From Rhodanobacter sp. FDAARGOS 1247 (GTDB lineage Bacteria; Pseudomonadota; Gammaproteobacteria; Xanthomonadales; Rhodanobacteraceae): a stretch of 64,000 nucleotides of DNA. Below, piece after piece: positions 54,385 through 64,000 of the stretch. Below the pieces are notes generated by a model, which was not told where the DNA came from, ran no database searches, and was given only the letters and a program-made list of their open reading frames with translations. The DNA lies in contig NZ_CP069535.1 of NCBI RefSeq assembly GCF_016889805.1, forward strand, positions 1,488,001 to 1,552,000. Reading direction: 5' to 3'. The translations under genes and the position numbers were made by a program. How positions within the stretch are numbered: position 1 is the first letter of the stretch; each line of letters starts with the position of its first letter.

Positions 54385-55071
54385 TCAGACGGCGATCGTG
54401 CCGAAATCGCGATGGACCGGGTGGCGCGGCGTGGCCGGCAATGCCTGCGGTTCGCGCACCAGCCATGCGGTCTGGAAACCTGCCTCGCGGGCGGCGTCGA
54501 GTTCCTCGACGATGTCGGACAGGAACAGCAGGTGCTGCGGCTGTTCGCCGACCGCCTCGGCGATGCGCCGGTACGACCCGGCTTCGCGCTTCGGTCCGGT
54601 TTCGGTATCGAAGTAGCCGGCGAACAGCGGGCCCAGGTCACCTGCCTCGCTGTACCTGAAGAACAGCTGTTGCGCGGGCACCGAGCCGGAGGAGTAGACG
54701 TACAGGCGCAGGCCGTCGGCGCGCCACTGGCGCAGGCGGGCGGCGACTTCCGGGTACATGTGGGCGCGGTAGTCGCCGGCCTCGTAGCCGTCCTTCCAGA
54801 TCATGCCCTGCAGCGCCTTCAGCGCGGTGGACTTGCGGTCCTGGTCGATCCAGCCCAGCAGCAATTCGATGATGTCCTGGCGACTGGCCTCGATCAGCCC
54901 GGCTTCGCGGGCCGCCTCGTGCAGCCAGTGCTGCACTTCGGGCCGGTCGCCGTGGGTTTCGACGAAAGCCGGCAGGCGTTTGCGCGCGTACGGGAACAGC
55001 ACGTCGCGGACGAAGTCGATCGAGCTGGTGGTGCCCTCGATGTCGGTGACGATGGCGCGGATTTCGGTCAT
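54385..55071 (-). CDS. mtnC: acireductone synthase (enolase-phosphatase E1)
   Basis: 228 residues, a HAD enzyme. Motif I is [14 protein letters not shown], motif II the S of [12 protein letters not shown], motif III the K of [10 protein letters not shown], and motif [14 protein letters not shown]. It enolises and dephosphorylates DK-MTP-1-P to acireductone in methionine salvage. The start is preceded by two or three GATTCGG heptads that lie between mtnD and mtnC. Confidence 0.97.
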   Translation of the reverse strand: MTEIRAIVTDIEGTTSSIDFVRDVLFPYARKRLPAFVETHGDRPEVQHWLHEAAREAGLIEASRQDIIELLLGWIDQDRKSTALKALQGMIWKDGYEAGDYRAHMYPEVAARLRQWRADGLRLYVYSSGSVPAQQLFFRYSEAGDLGPLFAGYFDTETGPKREAGSYRRIAEAVGEQPQHLLFLSDIVEELDAAREAGFQTAWLVREPQALPATPRHPVHRDFGTIAV

Positions 55072-55092
55072 GGATTCGGGATTCGGGATACG
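55072..55092. repeat. GGATTCG heptads before mtnC
   Basis: Two exact GGATTCG units and a third with one change (GGATACG), directly in front of the mtnC start inside the operon. Confidence 0.75.
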
Positions 55093-55124
55093 CGGGAGCG
55101 GGGCGTCGTCTGCGTGCGGGCTGG

Positions 55125-55676
55125 TTACTGCTTCGCCTGCATGCGGGGGAAGCCGGCGGCGATGTCGTCGCCGGTGAAGTTCGCCACCCAGCCTTCCTTG
55201 TTGGTGAACAGCCGGATTGCCACGAAGTACGGCGACTCGCTCATGTCGAACCAGTGGCGGGTGCCGTCGGGCACGCCGATCAGATCGCCCTGTTCGCACA
55301 GGATGTCGTAGACCTTGCCGTCGACGTGCAGGGTGAACTGGCCGGAGCCGGCCACGAAAAACCGCACTTCGTCCTCGCTGTGGGTGTGTTCGCTGAGGAA
55401 TTTCTGGCGCAGCGTGGCGCGGTCGGGGTGGTCGGGGGTGAGGCTGATCACGTCGACCGCCTGGTAGCCCTTCTCGCCCATCAGGCGGTCGATGTCGCCG
55501 CGGTAGGCGGCGATCACCTCGTCCTGGCTGGCGCCGGGCACGATCGGCTGGGTGGCGGCCCACTGTTCGAAGCGCACGCCGATCCTGCCCAGTTCGGCGG
55601 CGATGGCGGCATGGTCGTCCAGCACCGCCAGCGGGGATTGCGGGTGGCTTTCGTCGAAGATGCGCAGTCGGCTCAT
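55125..55676 (-). CDS. mtnD: acireductone dioxygenase
   Basis: 183 residues, cupin. The metal ligands are in [13 protein letters not shown] (two His, one Glu) and GTRHWFDM. With Fe(II) it forms the methionine keto acid; with Ni(II) the off-pathway products. The start overlaps the mtnB stop by 4 bp. The gap to mtnC is 53 bp and holds the heptads. Confidence 0.97.
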   Translation of the reverse strand: MSRLRIFDESHPQSPLAVLDDHAAIAAELGRIGVRFEQWAATQPIVPGASQDEVIAAYRGDIDRLMGEKGYQAVDVISLTPDHPDRATLRQKFLSEHTHSEDEVRFFVAGSGQFTLHVDGKVYDILCEQGDLIGVPDGTRHWFDMSESPYFVAIRLFTNKEGWVANFTGDDIAAGFPRMQAKQ

Positions 55677-56323
55677 GATGCCCTCAGCTGTTTCAGGTCC
55701 AGTTCGCAGGCCAGCAGGAACTCCAGCGCTTCCAGGTGGCGCCGGGTTTCGGCCATGTCGCGGCCCCAGGTGTAGATGCCGTGGCCGTCGATCAGGTAGG
55801 CATGCAGGGGCTTGCCCGCATCGAGCCAGGCATCGACCCGGACGACCAGTTCGGGCATGTGCTGGGTGTTGGGGAACACCGGGATTTCCAGCACGCTGTC
55901 ATGGCTGTGATAGCCGCTGATGGCCTTCTGCAGCTCCCAGCCCTGCAGGCGGATCACGCCGTCATCGGCGTACAGGCGCGAGGCGACGCTCTGCGTGCGC
56001 GAATGCGTGTGCAGCACGGCCTGCATCTGCGGCCAGCGCCGGTAGATCTGGGTATGCAGCGCCGTTTCCGCACTGGGACGCGCATCGGTGCCCACGGCGT
56101 CGCCGGCCAGGTCGATCAGCATGATGTCGGCGCGACCGAGCCGGCCCTTGTGCTTGCCCGACACCGTGATCGCCGCGTGTGCTTCATCGACGCGCATCGA
56201 GAAATTGCTGCTGGTCGCGGGCGTCCAGCCGAGCTCCGACAGTTCGCGCGCGGCTTCGACGATGGCGTCGGCACGCTGCTCGAACAGGCTGGCAGGTATC
56301 GTGGCCGGAAGTGTCTGGATCAT
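55673..56323 (-). CDS. mtnB: methylthioribulose-1-phosphate dehydratase
   Basis: 216 residues, class II aldolase fold. The zinc histidines are in [10 protein letters not shown] and in the [12 protein letters not shown] loop; [11 protein letters not shown] and [14 protein letters not shown] are typical of MtnB. It is the first gene of mtnBDC. The ATG at 56323 was chosen because the family starts there and a GACGTC palindrome and -10 lie right before it. mtnA and mtnK or mtnN are not in the window. Confidence 0.96.
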   Translation of the reverse strand: MIQTLPATIPASLFEQRADAIVEAARELSELGWTPATSSNFSMRVDEAHAAITVSGKHKGRLGRADIMLIDLAGDAVGTDARPSAETALHTQIYRRWPQMQAVLHTHSRTQSVASRLYADDGVIRLQGWELQKAISGYHSHDSVLEIPVFPNTQHMPELVVRVDAWLDAGKPLHAYLIDGHGIYTWGRDMAETRRHLEALEFLLACELDLKQLRAS

Positions 56324-56327
56324 GCGT

Positions 56328-56341
56328 TTTGGACGTCCAAA
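56328..56341. promoter_or_regulatory. TTTGGACGTCCAAA operator candidate of mtnBDC
   Basis: A perfect 14-bp palindrome between the predicted start site and the mtnB ATG. Its core GACGTC is that of MetJ boxes (AGACGTCT). It ends 4 nt before the ATG and also covers the place of the ribosome site. Confidence 0.55.
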
Positions 56342-56350
56342 TGGAGGCCG

Positions 56351-56356
56351 ACTATA
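56351..56356 (-). promoter_or_regulatory. -10 element of mtnBDC
   Basis: TATAGT on the minus strand, followed by CGGCC, the same type as the other -10 boxes here. The start site would fall near 56344, just before the palindrome. Confidence 0.45.
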
Positions 56357-56382
56357 CCACGCGGCCATTCTCGCCCTGGCTG

Positions 56383-56399
56383 TAATGAGAGCCATTCTC
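56383..56399. promoter_or_regulatory. Fur-box-like site between mtnB and the HiPIP gene
   Basis: TAATGAGAGCCATTCTC matches the Fur consensus TAATGATAATCATTATC at 13 of 17 positions. A second half site, GCCATTCTC, lies at 56364-56372. The gap serves both mtnBDC and the HiPIP gene. Confidence 0.45.
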
Positions 56400-56487
56400 G
56401 CAAGTCAGGAAAAATTTGCCCGCGGCGCGTAACATCGGCGCGAGTCCGGGGCAGGGTGCGCCGGATAGTTACGACGGAGGCTTGCCC

Positions 56488-56820
56488 ATGTCGAAAGAAC
56501 AAGATATCGAATCGCGTCGCCGATTCCTCAAGGTTGCCGCCGGAACCGCCGCTGCGGCCGTGGTTGTCGGCGGCCTGCCGCGCCTTGCGCGTGCGGCCGA
56601 CCTGCCGCCGGTGACCGAGGCGGACCCGACCGCCAAGGCGCTGGGCTATGTCGAGGATGCCAGCAAGTCGACGAACGCGAAGTACAAGGCCGGTGACGAC
56701 TGCGCCAATTGCCAGTTCTATACCGGTGGCGCGACCGGCCGTGGTCCGTGCCAGCTGTTCCCGGGCAAGTCGGTGAATGCCAAGGGCTGGTGTGTGTCGC
56801 ACACGCCGAAGAAGGCCTGA
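56488..56820 (+). CDS. high-potential iron-sulfur protein (HiPIP), Tat-exported
   Basis: 110 residues. The Tat signal is SRRRFLKVAAGTAAAAVVVGG. The mature 4Fe-4S protein has its four cysteines in CANCQF, GPCQLF and GWCVSH. HiPIPs carry electrons in the periplasm, for example between bc1 and a terminal oxidase or reaction centre. ACGGAGG precedes the start. It is a single gene with a strong terminator. The Fur-box-like site upstream would fit iron control. Confidence 0.95.
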   Translation: MSKEQDIESRRRFLKVAAGTAAAAVVVGGLPRLARAADLPPVTEADPTAKALGYVEDASKSTNAKYKAGDDCANCQFYTGGATGRGPCQLFPGKSVNAKGWCVSHTPKKA

Positions 56821-56845
56821 TCGCGCACATCAGCGGTCGCATCAT

Positions 56846-56890
56846 CGCTCATGAAAAAAAGCCGGCTCTCGCCGGCTTTTTTCATGAGCG
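56846..56890. terminator. intrinsic terminator of the HiPIP gene
   Basis: Long arms CGCTCATGAAAAAAAGCCGG... and the matching GCCGGCTTTTTTCATGAGCG around TCTC, with one unpaired A. The stem contains the T-run. Confidence 0.9.
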
Positions 56891-56932
56891 CCCGCATGGA
56901 GCGAAAGCGCGAAGCGGATTCCGGACAAAAGT

Positions 56933-56984
56933 GCGGCTCGGACACGTCAGGCTGAGGAGCTACCCACCTGACAAGCCGAGCCGC
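56933..56984. other. structured non-coding element
   Basis: Outer arms GCGGCTCGG (56933-56941) and CCGAGCCGC (56976-56984); inner arms GTCAGG (56946-56951) and CCTGAC (56967-56972); a 15-nt loop CTGAGGAGCTACCCA; asymmetric internal bulges ACAC and AAG. On the minus strand it is followed by ACTTTTG and could end the APC transcript, 250 nt after that stop. It may also be an RNA element of its own. Confidence 0.5.
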
Positions 56985-57059
56985 GATCCGGGGCCCACTG
57001 CCAAGTGATCAACCCGCGGACTGGCGATGATACTCCCGACTTCGCCGAATGGGCGGCCA

Positions 57060-57200
57060 GCCCCTCGATTTCTCTTGAAAAGTTATCGTTAAATAAAGCA
57101 AAAACAGTGAGTTGCCGCTCAACTTCTCAGAAAATTTGTGAGACAGGCCTCGTGAAAGCCAATTTTCCTGTAGTCGTCATTTCGACGCAATTGATCGAAA
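57060..57200. other. AT-rich non-coding stretch
   Basis: About 140 bp with much lower GC than the rest of the window, containing several A/T runs. No gene, terminal repeat or family feature is seen. Together with 56985-57059 and 57201-57230 it fills the gap between the structured element and the APC permease stop. Confidence 0.5.
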
Positions 57201-57230
57201 TTTGGCGACATTTGGCGCCAATCGCCGACG

Positions 57231-58691
57231 TCAGCTCTCCGTGCCGGCCGCCGCTGCCGCCAGCCGCAAGGCGCTGTGCCGGCGGCTGTACAGGAAGTAG
57301 ATGGCGAAGCCGAGCAGGGTCCAGATCCCCAGGATGGCCCAGTTGAACCAGTCCAGGCTGAACAGCAGGGCGAAGCAGCTGGCCACGCCGGCCAGGCAGG
57401 TGAACCAGACCCACGGCACGCGGAACGTGCGCGGCAGATCGGGCAAGGTGTGACGCAGGATCAGCACGCCGGCGCACACCGCGGAGAAGGCGATCAGCGT
57501 ACCCATCGAGGTGAGGTTGGCCAGCAGGTCCAGCGGGAACACCGCGGCGAGCAGGGCGATCATGGCGCCGGTGATCAGGGTGTTGATGTGCGGCGTGCGG
57601 TAGCGCGGATGCACCTTGGCGAACACCTTCGGCAACATGCCGTCGCGGGCCATGATCATGAAGATGCGCGGCTGCGCGATGATCATCACCAGGATCACCG
57701 AGGACAGGCCGATCATCGCGCCGATCTCCACCACCAGACGCAGCCAGCCCAGCTGCGGGATGGCGGCCACTGCGGTGACCACCGGCTCGGAGGTATCGAG
57801 CAGGGAGTAGGGCACCAGTCCGGTCAACACCGCGGCCATGGCCAGGTACAACACGGTGCAGATCACCAGCGAGACCAGGATGCCGAAGGGCAGGTCGCGC
57901 TGCGGATTCTTGCATTCCTGGGCCGCGGTCGAGGTTGCCTCGAAACCGATATAGGCGAAGAACACCATGGCTGCGCCGCGCATGATGCCGGACCAGCCGT
58001 ACTTGCCGTCGCCCTGCGGTTCCGGAATGAACGGATGCCAGTTCTCCGGGTTCACGTAGCGGTAGCCGGCCACCACGACGATGACGATCAGGCCCACCTT
58101 GACCAGCACCATCAGCGCGTTGAGGCCCGACGACTCGCGGATGCCGATGTAGCACAGCCAGGTGAGCGCCATCACGATGGCGACCGCGGGCAGGTTGAAC
58201 AGGTGGCCGGTGACCACCAGGCGCCCGTCGGTGAACGCCAGCGGCGCCTCGGTGAGCGCCACCGGCAGGTGCAGGCCCATGTGATCGAGCAGGCTGGTGA
58301 AATAGCCGGTCCAGCTGGCCGCCACGGCCGAGGCGGAGATGCCGTACTCGGCCACCATGTTCCAGCCGATGAACCACGCAGCCAGCTCGCCCAGCGAAGC
58401 GTAGGCATACGAATAGGAGCTGCCGGAGATCGGGATCACCGTGGCGAATTCGGCGTAGCACAGCGCGCTGAAGCCGCTGCAGATCGCCGCGATGATGAAG
58501 GAGATCAGCACCGCCGGACCGGCATGTTCCGCCGCCGCCGTGCCGGTGACCACGAAGATGCCGGTGCCGATGACGGCGCCGATGCCCAGCGCGGTGATGC
58601 CCCACGGACCGAGGGTGCGGCGCAGTCCCGGGCCGTGACCGTGGTCGTCATTGCTGAAATCGGTCTTGCGGGCGAGCAACTGCTTGAGCAT
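57231..58691 (-). CDS. APC-family amino acid permease
   Basis: 486 residues with about 12-14 helices. The first helix holds GIGAVIGTGIFVVTGTAA, the substrate-binding motif of the APC superfamily; FAYIGFEATSTAAQECKNPQRDLP is the signature of the cationic amino acid (CAT/YfnA) subgroup. It is a paralogue of the gene just upstream (58781-60310) on the same strand. The 89-bp gap with a hairpin suggests partial read-through. The substrate is unknown. Confidence 0.93.
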   Translation of the reverse strand: MLKQLLARKTDFSNDDHGHGPGLRRTLGPWGITALGIGAVIGTGIFVVTGTAAAEHAGPAVLISFIIAAICSGFSALCYAEFATVIPISGSSYSYAYASLGELAAWFIGWNMVAEYGISASAVAASWTGYFTSLLDHMGLHLPVALTEAPLAFTDGRLVVTGHLFNLPAVAIVMALTWLCYIGIRESSGLNALMVLVKVGLIVIVVVAGYRYVNPENWHPFIPEPQGDGKYGWSGIMRGAAMVFFAYIGFEATSTAAQECKNPQRDLPFGILVSLVICTVLYLAMAAVLTGLVPYSLLDTSEPVVTAVAAIPQLGWLRLVVEIGAMIGLSSVILVMIIAQPRIFMIMARDGMLPKVFAKVHPRYRTPHINTLITGAMIALLAAVFPLDLLANLTSMGTLIAFSAVCAGVLILRHTLPDLPRTFRVPWVWFTCLAGVASCFALLFSLDWFNWAILGIWTLLGFAIYFLYSRRHSALRLAAAAAGTES

Positions 58692-58747
58692 GGGATTCGT
58701 CTTCGAAGGCGGACATCAGGCTCCGTCGACGGAACCCCTCAAACGCA

Positions 58748-58774
58748 GCGGCCGGCGTGGTGGGCGCCGGCCGC
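58748..58774 (-). terminator. hairpin between the two APC permease genes
   Basis: Arms GCGGCCGGCG (58748-58757) and CGCCGGCCGC (58765-58774) with a 7-nt loop. On the minus strand TGCGTTTG follows; the U-run is short, so termination is probably partial. Confidence 0.55.
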
Positions 58775-58780
58775 CGGGTG

Positions 58781-60310
58781 TCACTGCGCGCTCTGGCGCA
58801 ATTTGCTGTTGCGGTAGCCGTAGAAGGCGTAGACCAGGAAGCCGATGACGATCCAGCCCACCAGCAGCGGCCAGCGCACCTGGAAGGCCTGCCAGAACAG
58901 GAACAGGCAGGCGAAGGCGCCCAGCGGGCAGACCAGCCACGGCAGCGGCACGCGGAACGCGCGCGGCAGTTCCGGACGGGTACGACGCAGCACCAGCACG
59001 CCGATGCACACGGTGGCGAAGGCGAGCAGGGTGCCCATCGACACCAGGTCGCCGAGCACGTCCACCGGGAACAGGCCGGCCAGGAGGCAGGCGATCACAC
59101 CCACCAGGATGGTGCCGATATACGGGGTGCGGTGCTTCGAATGCAGCTTGCCCAGCGCCTTGGGCAGCAGTCCGTCGCGCGACATCGAATAGAAGATGCG
59201 CGGCTGGCCCATCAGCATCACCAGGATCACCGAGCTCAGGCCGGCCAGTGCGGCGAACACCACCAGGACCTTCAGCGAGCCCAGCAGGTAGCTGGAGGCG
59301 GAGCCGGGGGCGACATTGCCGAGCACATAGTTGATCGCGGTAGCGACCGGCTCGGGCGTGTTGAGCATGCGGAACGGCGTGGTGCCGGTCATGACCGCGG
59401 CCATAGCGATGTACAGCACGGTGCAGATCAACAACGAGCCGAGGATGCCGATCGGCATGTCGCGCTGGGGGTTCTTCGCTTCGCCGGCGGCGGTGGAAAC
59501 CGCGTCGAAGCCGATGTAGGCAAAGAACACCAAGGTGGCGCCGCGATAGATGCCGCTCCAGCCGAACTTCGAGCCGCCCTCGTTCGCCGGGATGAAGGGA
59601 TGCCACAGATCGGCATTGATGTAGTTGAACATCACGATCAGGAACAGCACGATCACGGTGACCTTGATCGCCACGATGATCGCGTTGACCGTGGCCGACT
59701 GGGTGATGCCCATGTAGCACAGCCAGCTGATCGCGCCGACGATGAGGATCGCCGGAAGGTTGATCAGCGCACCGGTGAAGACCAGCTTGTGACCGCCTTC
59801 GGCGAAGGTCAGCGGCGCCGACGAGAGCGCTGCGGGCAGGGTGAAGTTCACGCCCGTCATCGAGCTGAGCATTCGCAGCATCTCGCCGAAATAACCCGAC
59901 CAGGCGACCGCCACGGTCGATGCAGCGAACAGGTATTCGAGCACCAGCGCCCAGCCGATGAACCAGGCCACCACTTCGCCGAGGGTCGCGTAGGAGTAGG
60001 AGTAGGCACTGCCGGACACCGGCAGCATCGCGGCGAACTCCGCGTAGCACATGCCGGCCAGACCGCAGGCAAACGCTGCGATCAGAAAGCTGAAAATGAG
60101 TGCGGGGCCGGCGAACTGCGCCGCCGCCGTGCCGGTGATGGCGAAGATGCCGGCGCCGATCACCGCGCCGATACCGAGCATCACCAGATGCCGAGCCGTC
60201 AGTACGCGCTTGAGAGTGACTTCGCCCTCGGCGCCGCCTTCGACGGGTTCGCCAGCGTCCACGTGAGGCATTGCCTCGATCGTGTGAGTGGCAAATAGAC
60301 CTTTTATCAT
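58781..60310 (-). CDS. APC-family amino acid permease (second copy)
   Basis: 509 residues from ATG 60310 behind GGGGAAG; an open frame runs further upstream without a site. Helix 1 has GIGAVIGAGIFAITGTAAAQ, and FAYIGFDAVSTAAGEAKNPQRD is the CAT-type signature. It is clearly related to the downstream permease and probably arose by tandem duplication. A promoter with TTGTAC and TATGTT lies upstream. Confidence 0.93.
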   Translation of the reverse strand: MIKGLFATHTIEAMPHVDAGEPVEGGAEGEVTLKRVLTARHLVMLGIGAVIGAGIFAITGTAAAQFAGPALIFSFLIAAFACGLAGMCYAEFAAMLPVSGSAYSYSYATLGEVVAWFIGWALVLEYLFAASTVAVAWSGYFGEMLRMLSSMTGVNFTLPAALSSAPLTFAEGGHKLVFTGALINLPAILIVGAISWLCYMGITQSATVNAIIVAIKVTVIVLFLIVMFNYINADLWHPFIPANEGGSKFGWSGIYRGATLVFFAYIGFDAVSTAAGEAKNPQRDMPIGILGSLLICTVLYIAMAAVMTGTTPFRMLNTPEPVATAINYVLGNVAPGSASSYLLGSLKVLVVFAALAGLSSVILVMLMGQPRIFYSMSRDGLLPKALGKLHSKHRTPYIGTILVGVIACLLAGLFPVDVLGDLVSMGTLLAFATVCIGVLVLRRTRPELPRAFRVPLPWLVCPLGAFACLFLFWQAFQVRWPLLVGWIVIGFLVYAFYGYRNSKLRQSAQ

Positions 60311-60384
60311 CAACTTCCCCTCAGGTGATTTTGCCCGCGTCCGCTCTGCGGCGGATGGATGAAACGGGTGGGCAATGGCGGGCC

Positions 60385-60414
60385 AACATAGCCCATGCGG
60401 CAAAGGTTGTACAA
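60385..60414 (-). promoter_or_regulatory. promoter of the APC permease genes
   Basis: On the minus strand: -35 TTGTAC (60409-60414), 18-bp spacer, -10 TATGTT (60385-60390) followed by GGCCC. Confidence 0.5.
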
Positions 60415-60487
60415 GCTCCACTCATGTTGCGGCGAAACATGCCGCGACCGGCTTTCAGGCAGTCGTTCGACTCATCGCGGGACATCC

Positions 60488-61036
60488 ATGCAGCAACCGA
60501 TCATCATCATGTTCGAAGCTTTCCAGCGCTACCGTGACCAATGGCAGGGGGAGTCCACGGTCGTCGCGCAGTTCGAAAGTTTTCTGCATGCGCACGCGCA
60601 TGGATTCGAGCGGAGCAACGTCGCCGGCCACTTCACCGGCTCGGCCTGGCTGGTCAGCGGCGACGGCAGGCGCGTGTTGCTGATGCATCACCGCAAGCTG
60701 GATCGCTGGTTGCAGCCGGGCGGTCATGCCGATGGCGACACGGATCTTGCCCGGGTCGCCCTGCGCGAGGCGGAAGAGGAAACCGGCCTGACCGGCCTTC
60801 GCGTCGAAGGCGACATCTTCGACATTGATCGACATCGCATCCCCGCTCGCGCGAACGAGTCCGAGCACTGGCACTACGACGTGCGCTACGTGGTGCGGGC
60901 GGGAGCGGACGAGTCGTTCGTGGTCAATGCCGAGTCGCATGCGCTGGCCTGGCGACCGGTGGGCGAGGTGGCGAACGATGAGACACTCGATGCGTCGTTG
61001 CGACGAATGGCGCGCAAGTGGCTGGCAACGGGCTGA
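60488..61036 (+). CDS. Nudix hydrolase
   Basis: 182 residues from ATG 60488 (MQQPIIIMFEAF; ATG 60509 is possible). The Nudix box is GGHADGDTDLARVALREAEEETG, with the metal-binding REAEEE. The downstream HWHYDVRYVVRA segment is common in MutT-like members that act on nucleotides. The exact substrate is unknown. It ends 6 bp before the convergent dioxygenase gene. Confidence 0.92.
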   Translation: MQQPIIIMFEAFQRYRDQWQGESTVVAQFESFLHAHAHGFERSNVAGHFTGSAWLVSGDGRRVLLMHHRKLDRWLQPGGHADGDTDLARVALREAEEETGLTGLRVEGDIFDIDRHRIPARANESEHWHYDVRYVVRAGADESFVVNAESHALAWRPVGEVANDETLDASLRRMARKWLATG

Positions 61037-61042
61037 CCGGCC

Positions 61043-61564
61043 TTACGCGTATTTCTCCGGTGCGGGATGGACGTGGCCGCATTCGCTGCAGGTGCGCGCG
61101 TCGATCGAGCGATAGAAGCGTTCGAACACCGGCGGAAAATCGCTCTCGATGCTGTCGAGGGTGAAATACTCCTCGTACAGCTTGTGGTTGCACTGTTCGC
61201 AGAACCACATCAGGCCATCCTTCTCGCCCGCGATGCGGCGGCGTTCGATCACCAGGCCGATCGAGCCGGCGGCACGGTTTGGCGAGTGCGGCACGCGTGG
61301 CGGCAGGTAGAACATTTCGCCGGCGCGTAGCGGGATGTCGCGGGCCACGCCGTCGTCCTGCACCTTCAGCGTGATCTCGCCTTCGAGCTGGTAGAAGAAC
61401 TCGGGGCCTTCGTCGTAGTGATAGTCGGTGCGCGCGTTGGGCCCGCCCACGATCATGATGATGAAGTCGCCGTCGACGATGCACTTGTTGCCCACCGGCG
61501 GCTTGAGCAGGTGACGGTGCTCGTCGATCCAGCGCTGCAGGTTGATGGGCGGGGTCAGGGCCAT
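61043..61564 (-). CDS. nbaC: 3-hydroxyanthranilate 3,4-dioxygenase
   Basis: 173 residues, cupin. The iron ligands are in [14 protein letters not shown] (His, Glu) and VPHSPNR (His). The bacterial second metal site has two CxxC pairs (CEQC and CSEC) at the C-terminus. It opens the ring of 3-hydroxyanthranilate to the precursor of quinolinate in the kynurenine route to NAD. No other kynurenine gene is beside it. Start at MALTPPIN. Confidence 0.95.
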   Translation of the reverse strand: MALTPPINLQRWIDEHRHLLKPPVGNKCIVDGDFIIMIVGGPNARTDYHYDEGPEFFYQLEGEITLKVQDDGVARDIPLRAGEMFYLPPRVPHSPNRAAGSIGLVIERRRIAGEKDGLMWFCEQCNHKLYEEYFTLDSIESDFPPVFERFYRSIDARTCSECGHVHPAPEKYA

Positions 61565-61610
61565 GGCGTTTCTCGCTTGCGATGCGTGCATCTTAGCGCC
61601 GTCATGCGGT

Positions 61611-64000
<2,390 letters not shown>

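Noticed and set aside
56324..56487. SAM or related riboswitch upstream of mtnBDC
   Set aside because: The predicted leader before mtnB is only about 20 nt and no riboswitch core is seen; a protein operator is more likely.
57005..57346. Possible gene of 113 codons in the low-GC patch
   Set aside because: It starts at GTG without a ribosome site and runs into the permease gene on the opposite strand. No family is recognised.
57276..60298. Long histidine/arginine-rich plus-strand frames opposite the two APC permeases
   Set aside because: They mirror the permease genes on the other strand and show no domain.

Overview
The window is GC-rich, gene-dense bacterial chromosome. Gene content and order point to a gammaproteobacterium of the Xanthomonadales (Lysobacterales), most likely the Rhodanobacteraceae (Rhodanobacter/Dyella/Frateuria type). 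The main reasons are a TrpR-like yerC gene heading a complete hisGDCBHAFIE operon, the asd / small exported protein / fimV / truA / trpF run, nth overlapping an rnfB-like gene, mrp followed by dcd, a ribosomal protein THX gene, and 7-bp GGGAATN-type tandem repeats. This placement is inference from neighbourhood and protein character; no database was searched. I saw no rRNA, tRNA, CRISPR array, prophage, insertion sequence or plasmid gene. Most of the window is conserved housekeeping chromosome, and the interest lies mainly between the genes.

Layout. 1-12 kb: the end of a methyltransferase gene, nth-rsxB, metG, an MFS/HAD/DeoR operon, a DUF2147 protein, mrp with an FMN reductase, dcd, a lipoprotein, and a HIT/dienelactone hydrolase pair. 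12-25 kb: an 18-unit heptad repeat ending at the rimO promoter, then DUF3025, a PhnD-like binding protein, greB with a HerA-like ATPase, a MltD-like transglycosylase, psd, prmB, a GNAT protein, aroC, a hydroxyacid dehydrogenase and asd. 25-35 kb: fimV, truA-trpF, a divergent TrpI-like regulator, trpBA, accD, then about 690 bp without genes that holds three copies of a 46-bp unit, each with three DnaA-box-like sites. 35-40 kb: gltX and a zinc cluster (Zur regulator, Zur-box-like site, MerC-domain protein, CDF exporter), then THX. 40-47 kb: the his operon, with most genes touching or overlapping. 47-53 kb: an accessory stretch with two LysR regulators, each divergent from an oxidoreductase, a DUF4232-MliC lipoprotein and small membrane proteins. 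53-57 kb: the methionine-salvage genes mtnB-mtnD-mtnC, a C13 peptidase and a Tat-exported HiPIP. 57-64 kb: two APC permeases, a Nudix hydrolase, 3-hydroxyanthranilate dioxygenase, parE, and the 3-prime end of a DNA methylase-like gene.

How the genes work together. Tryptophan (trpF, trpBA), histidine (whole pathway) and the chorismate and aspartate branches (aroC, asd) are covered. Methionine salvage is represented by mtnB, mtnD and mtnC only; mtnA and a methylthioadenosine nucleosidase or phosphorylase must be elsewhere. Several operons carry recognisable candidate control sites: a TAACGCGTTA palindrome just after the predicted his start site, a GCGATAA dyad between the LysR gene and trpB, a Zur-box-like palindrome before the MerC gene, a GACGTC-core palindrome at mtnB with a matching motif at aroC, and a Fur-box-like site between mtnB and the HiPIP gene. 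All were read by eye.

The strongest candidate for something undescribed is the triple DnaA-box unit at 33997-34307. Next are the TGGACGTCCAAA-N4-start arrangement shared by mtnB and aroC, and the heptad array whose end abuts a perfect TATAAT before rimO.
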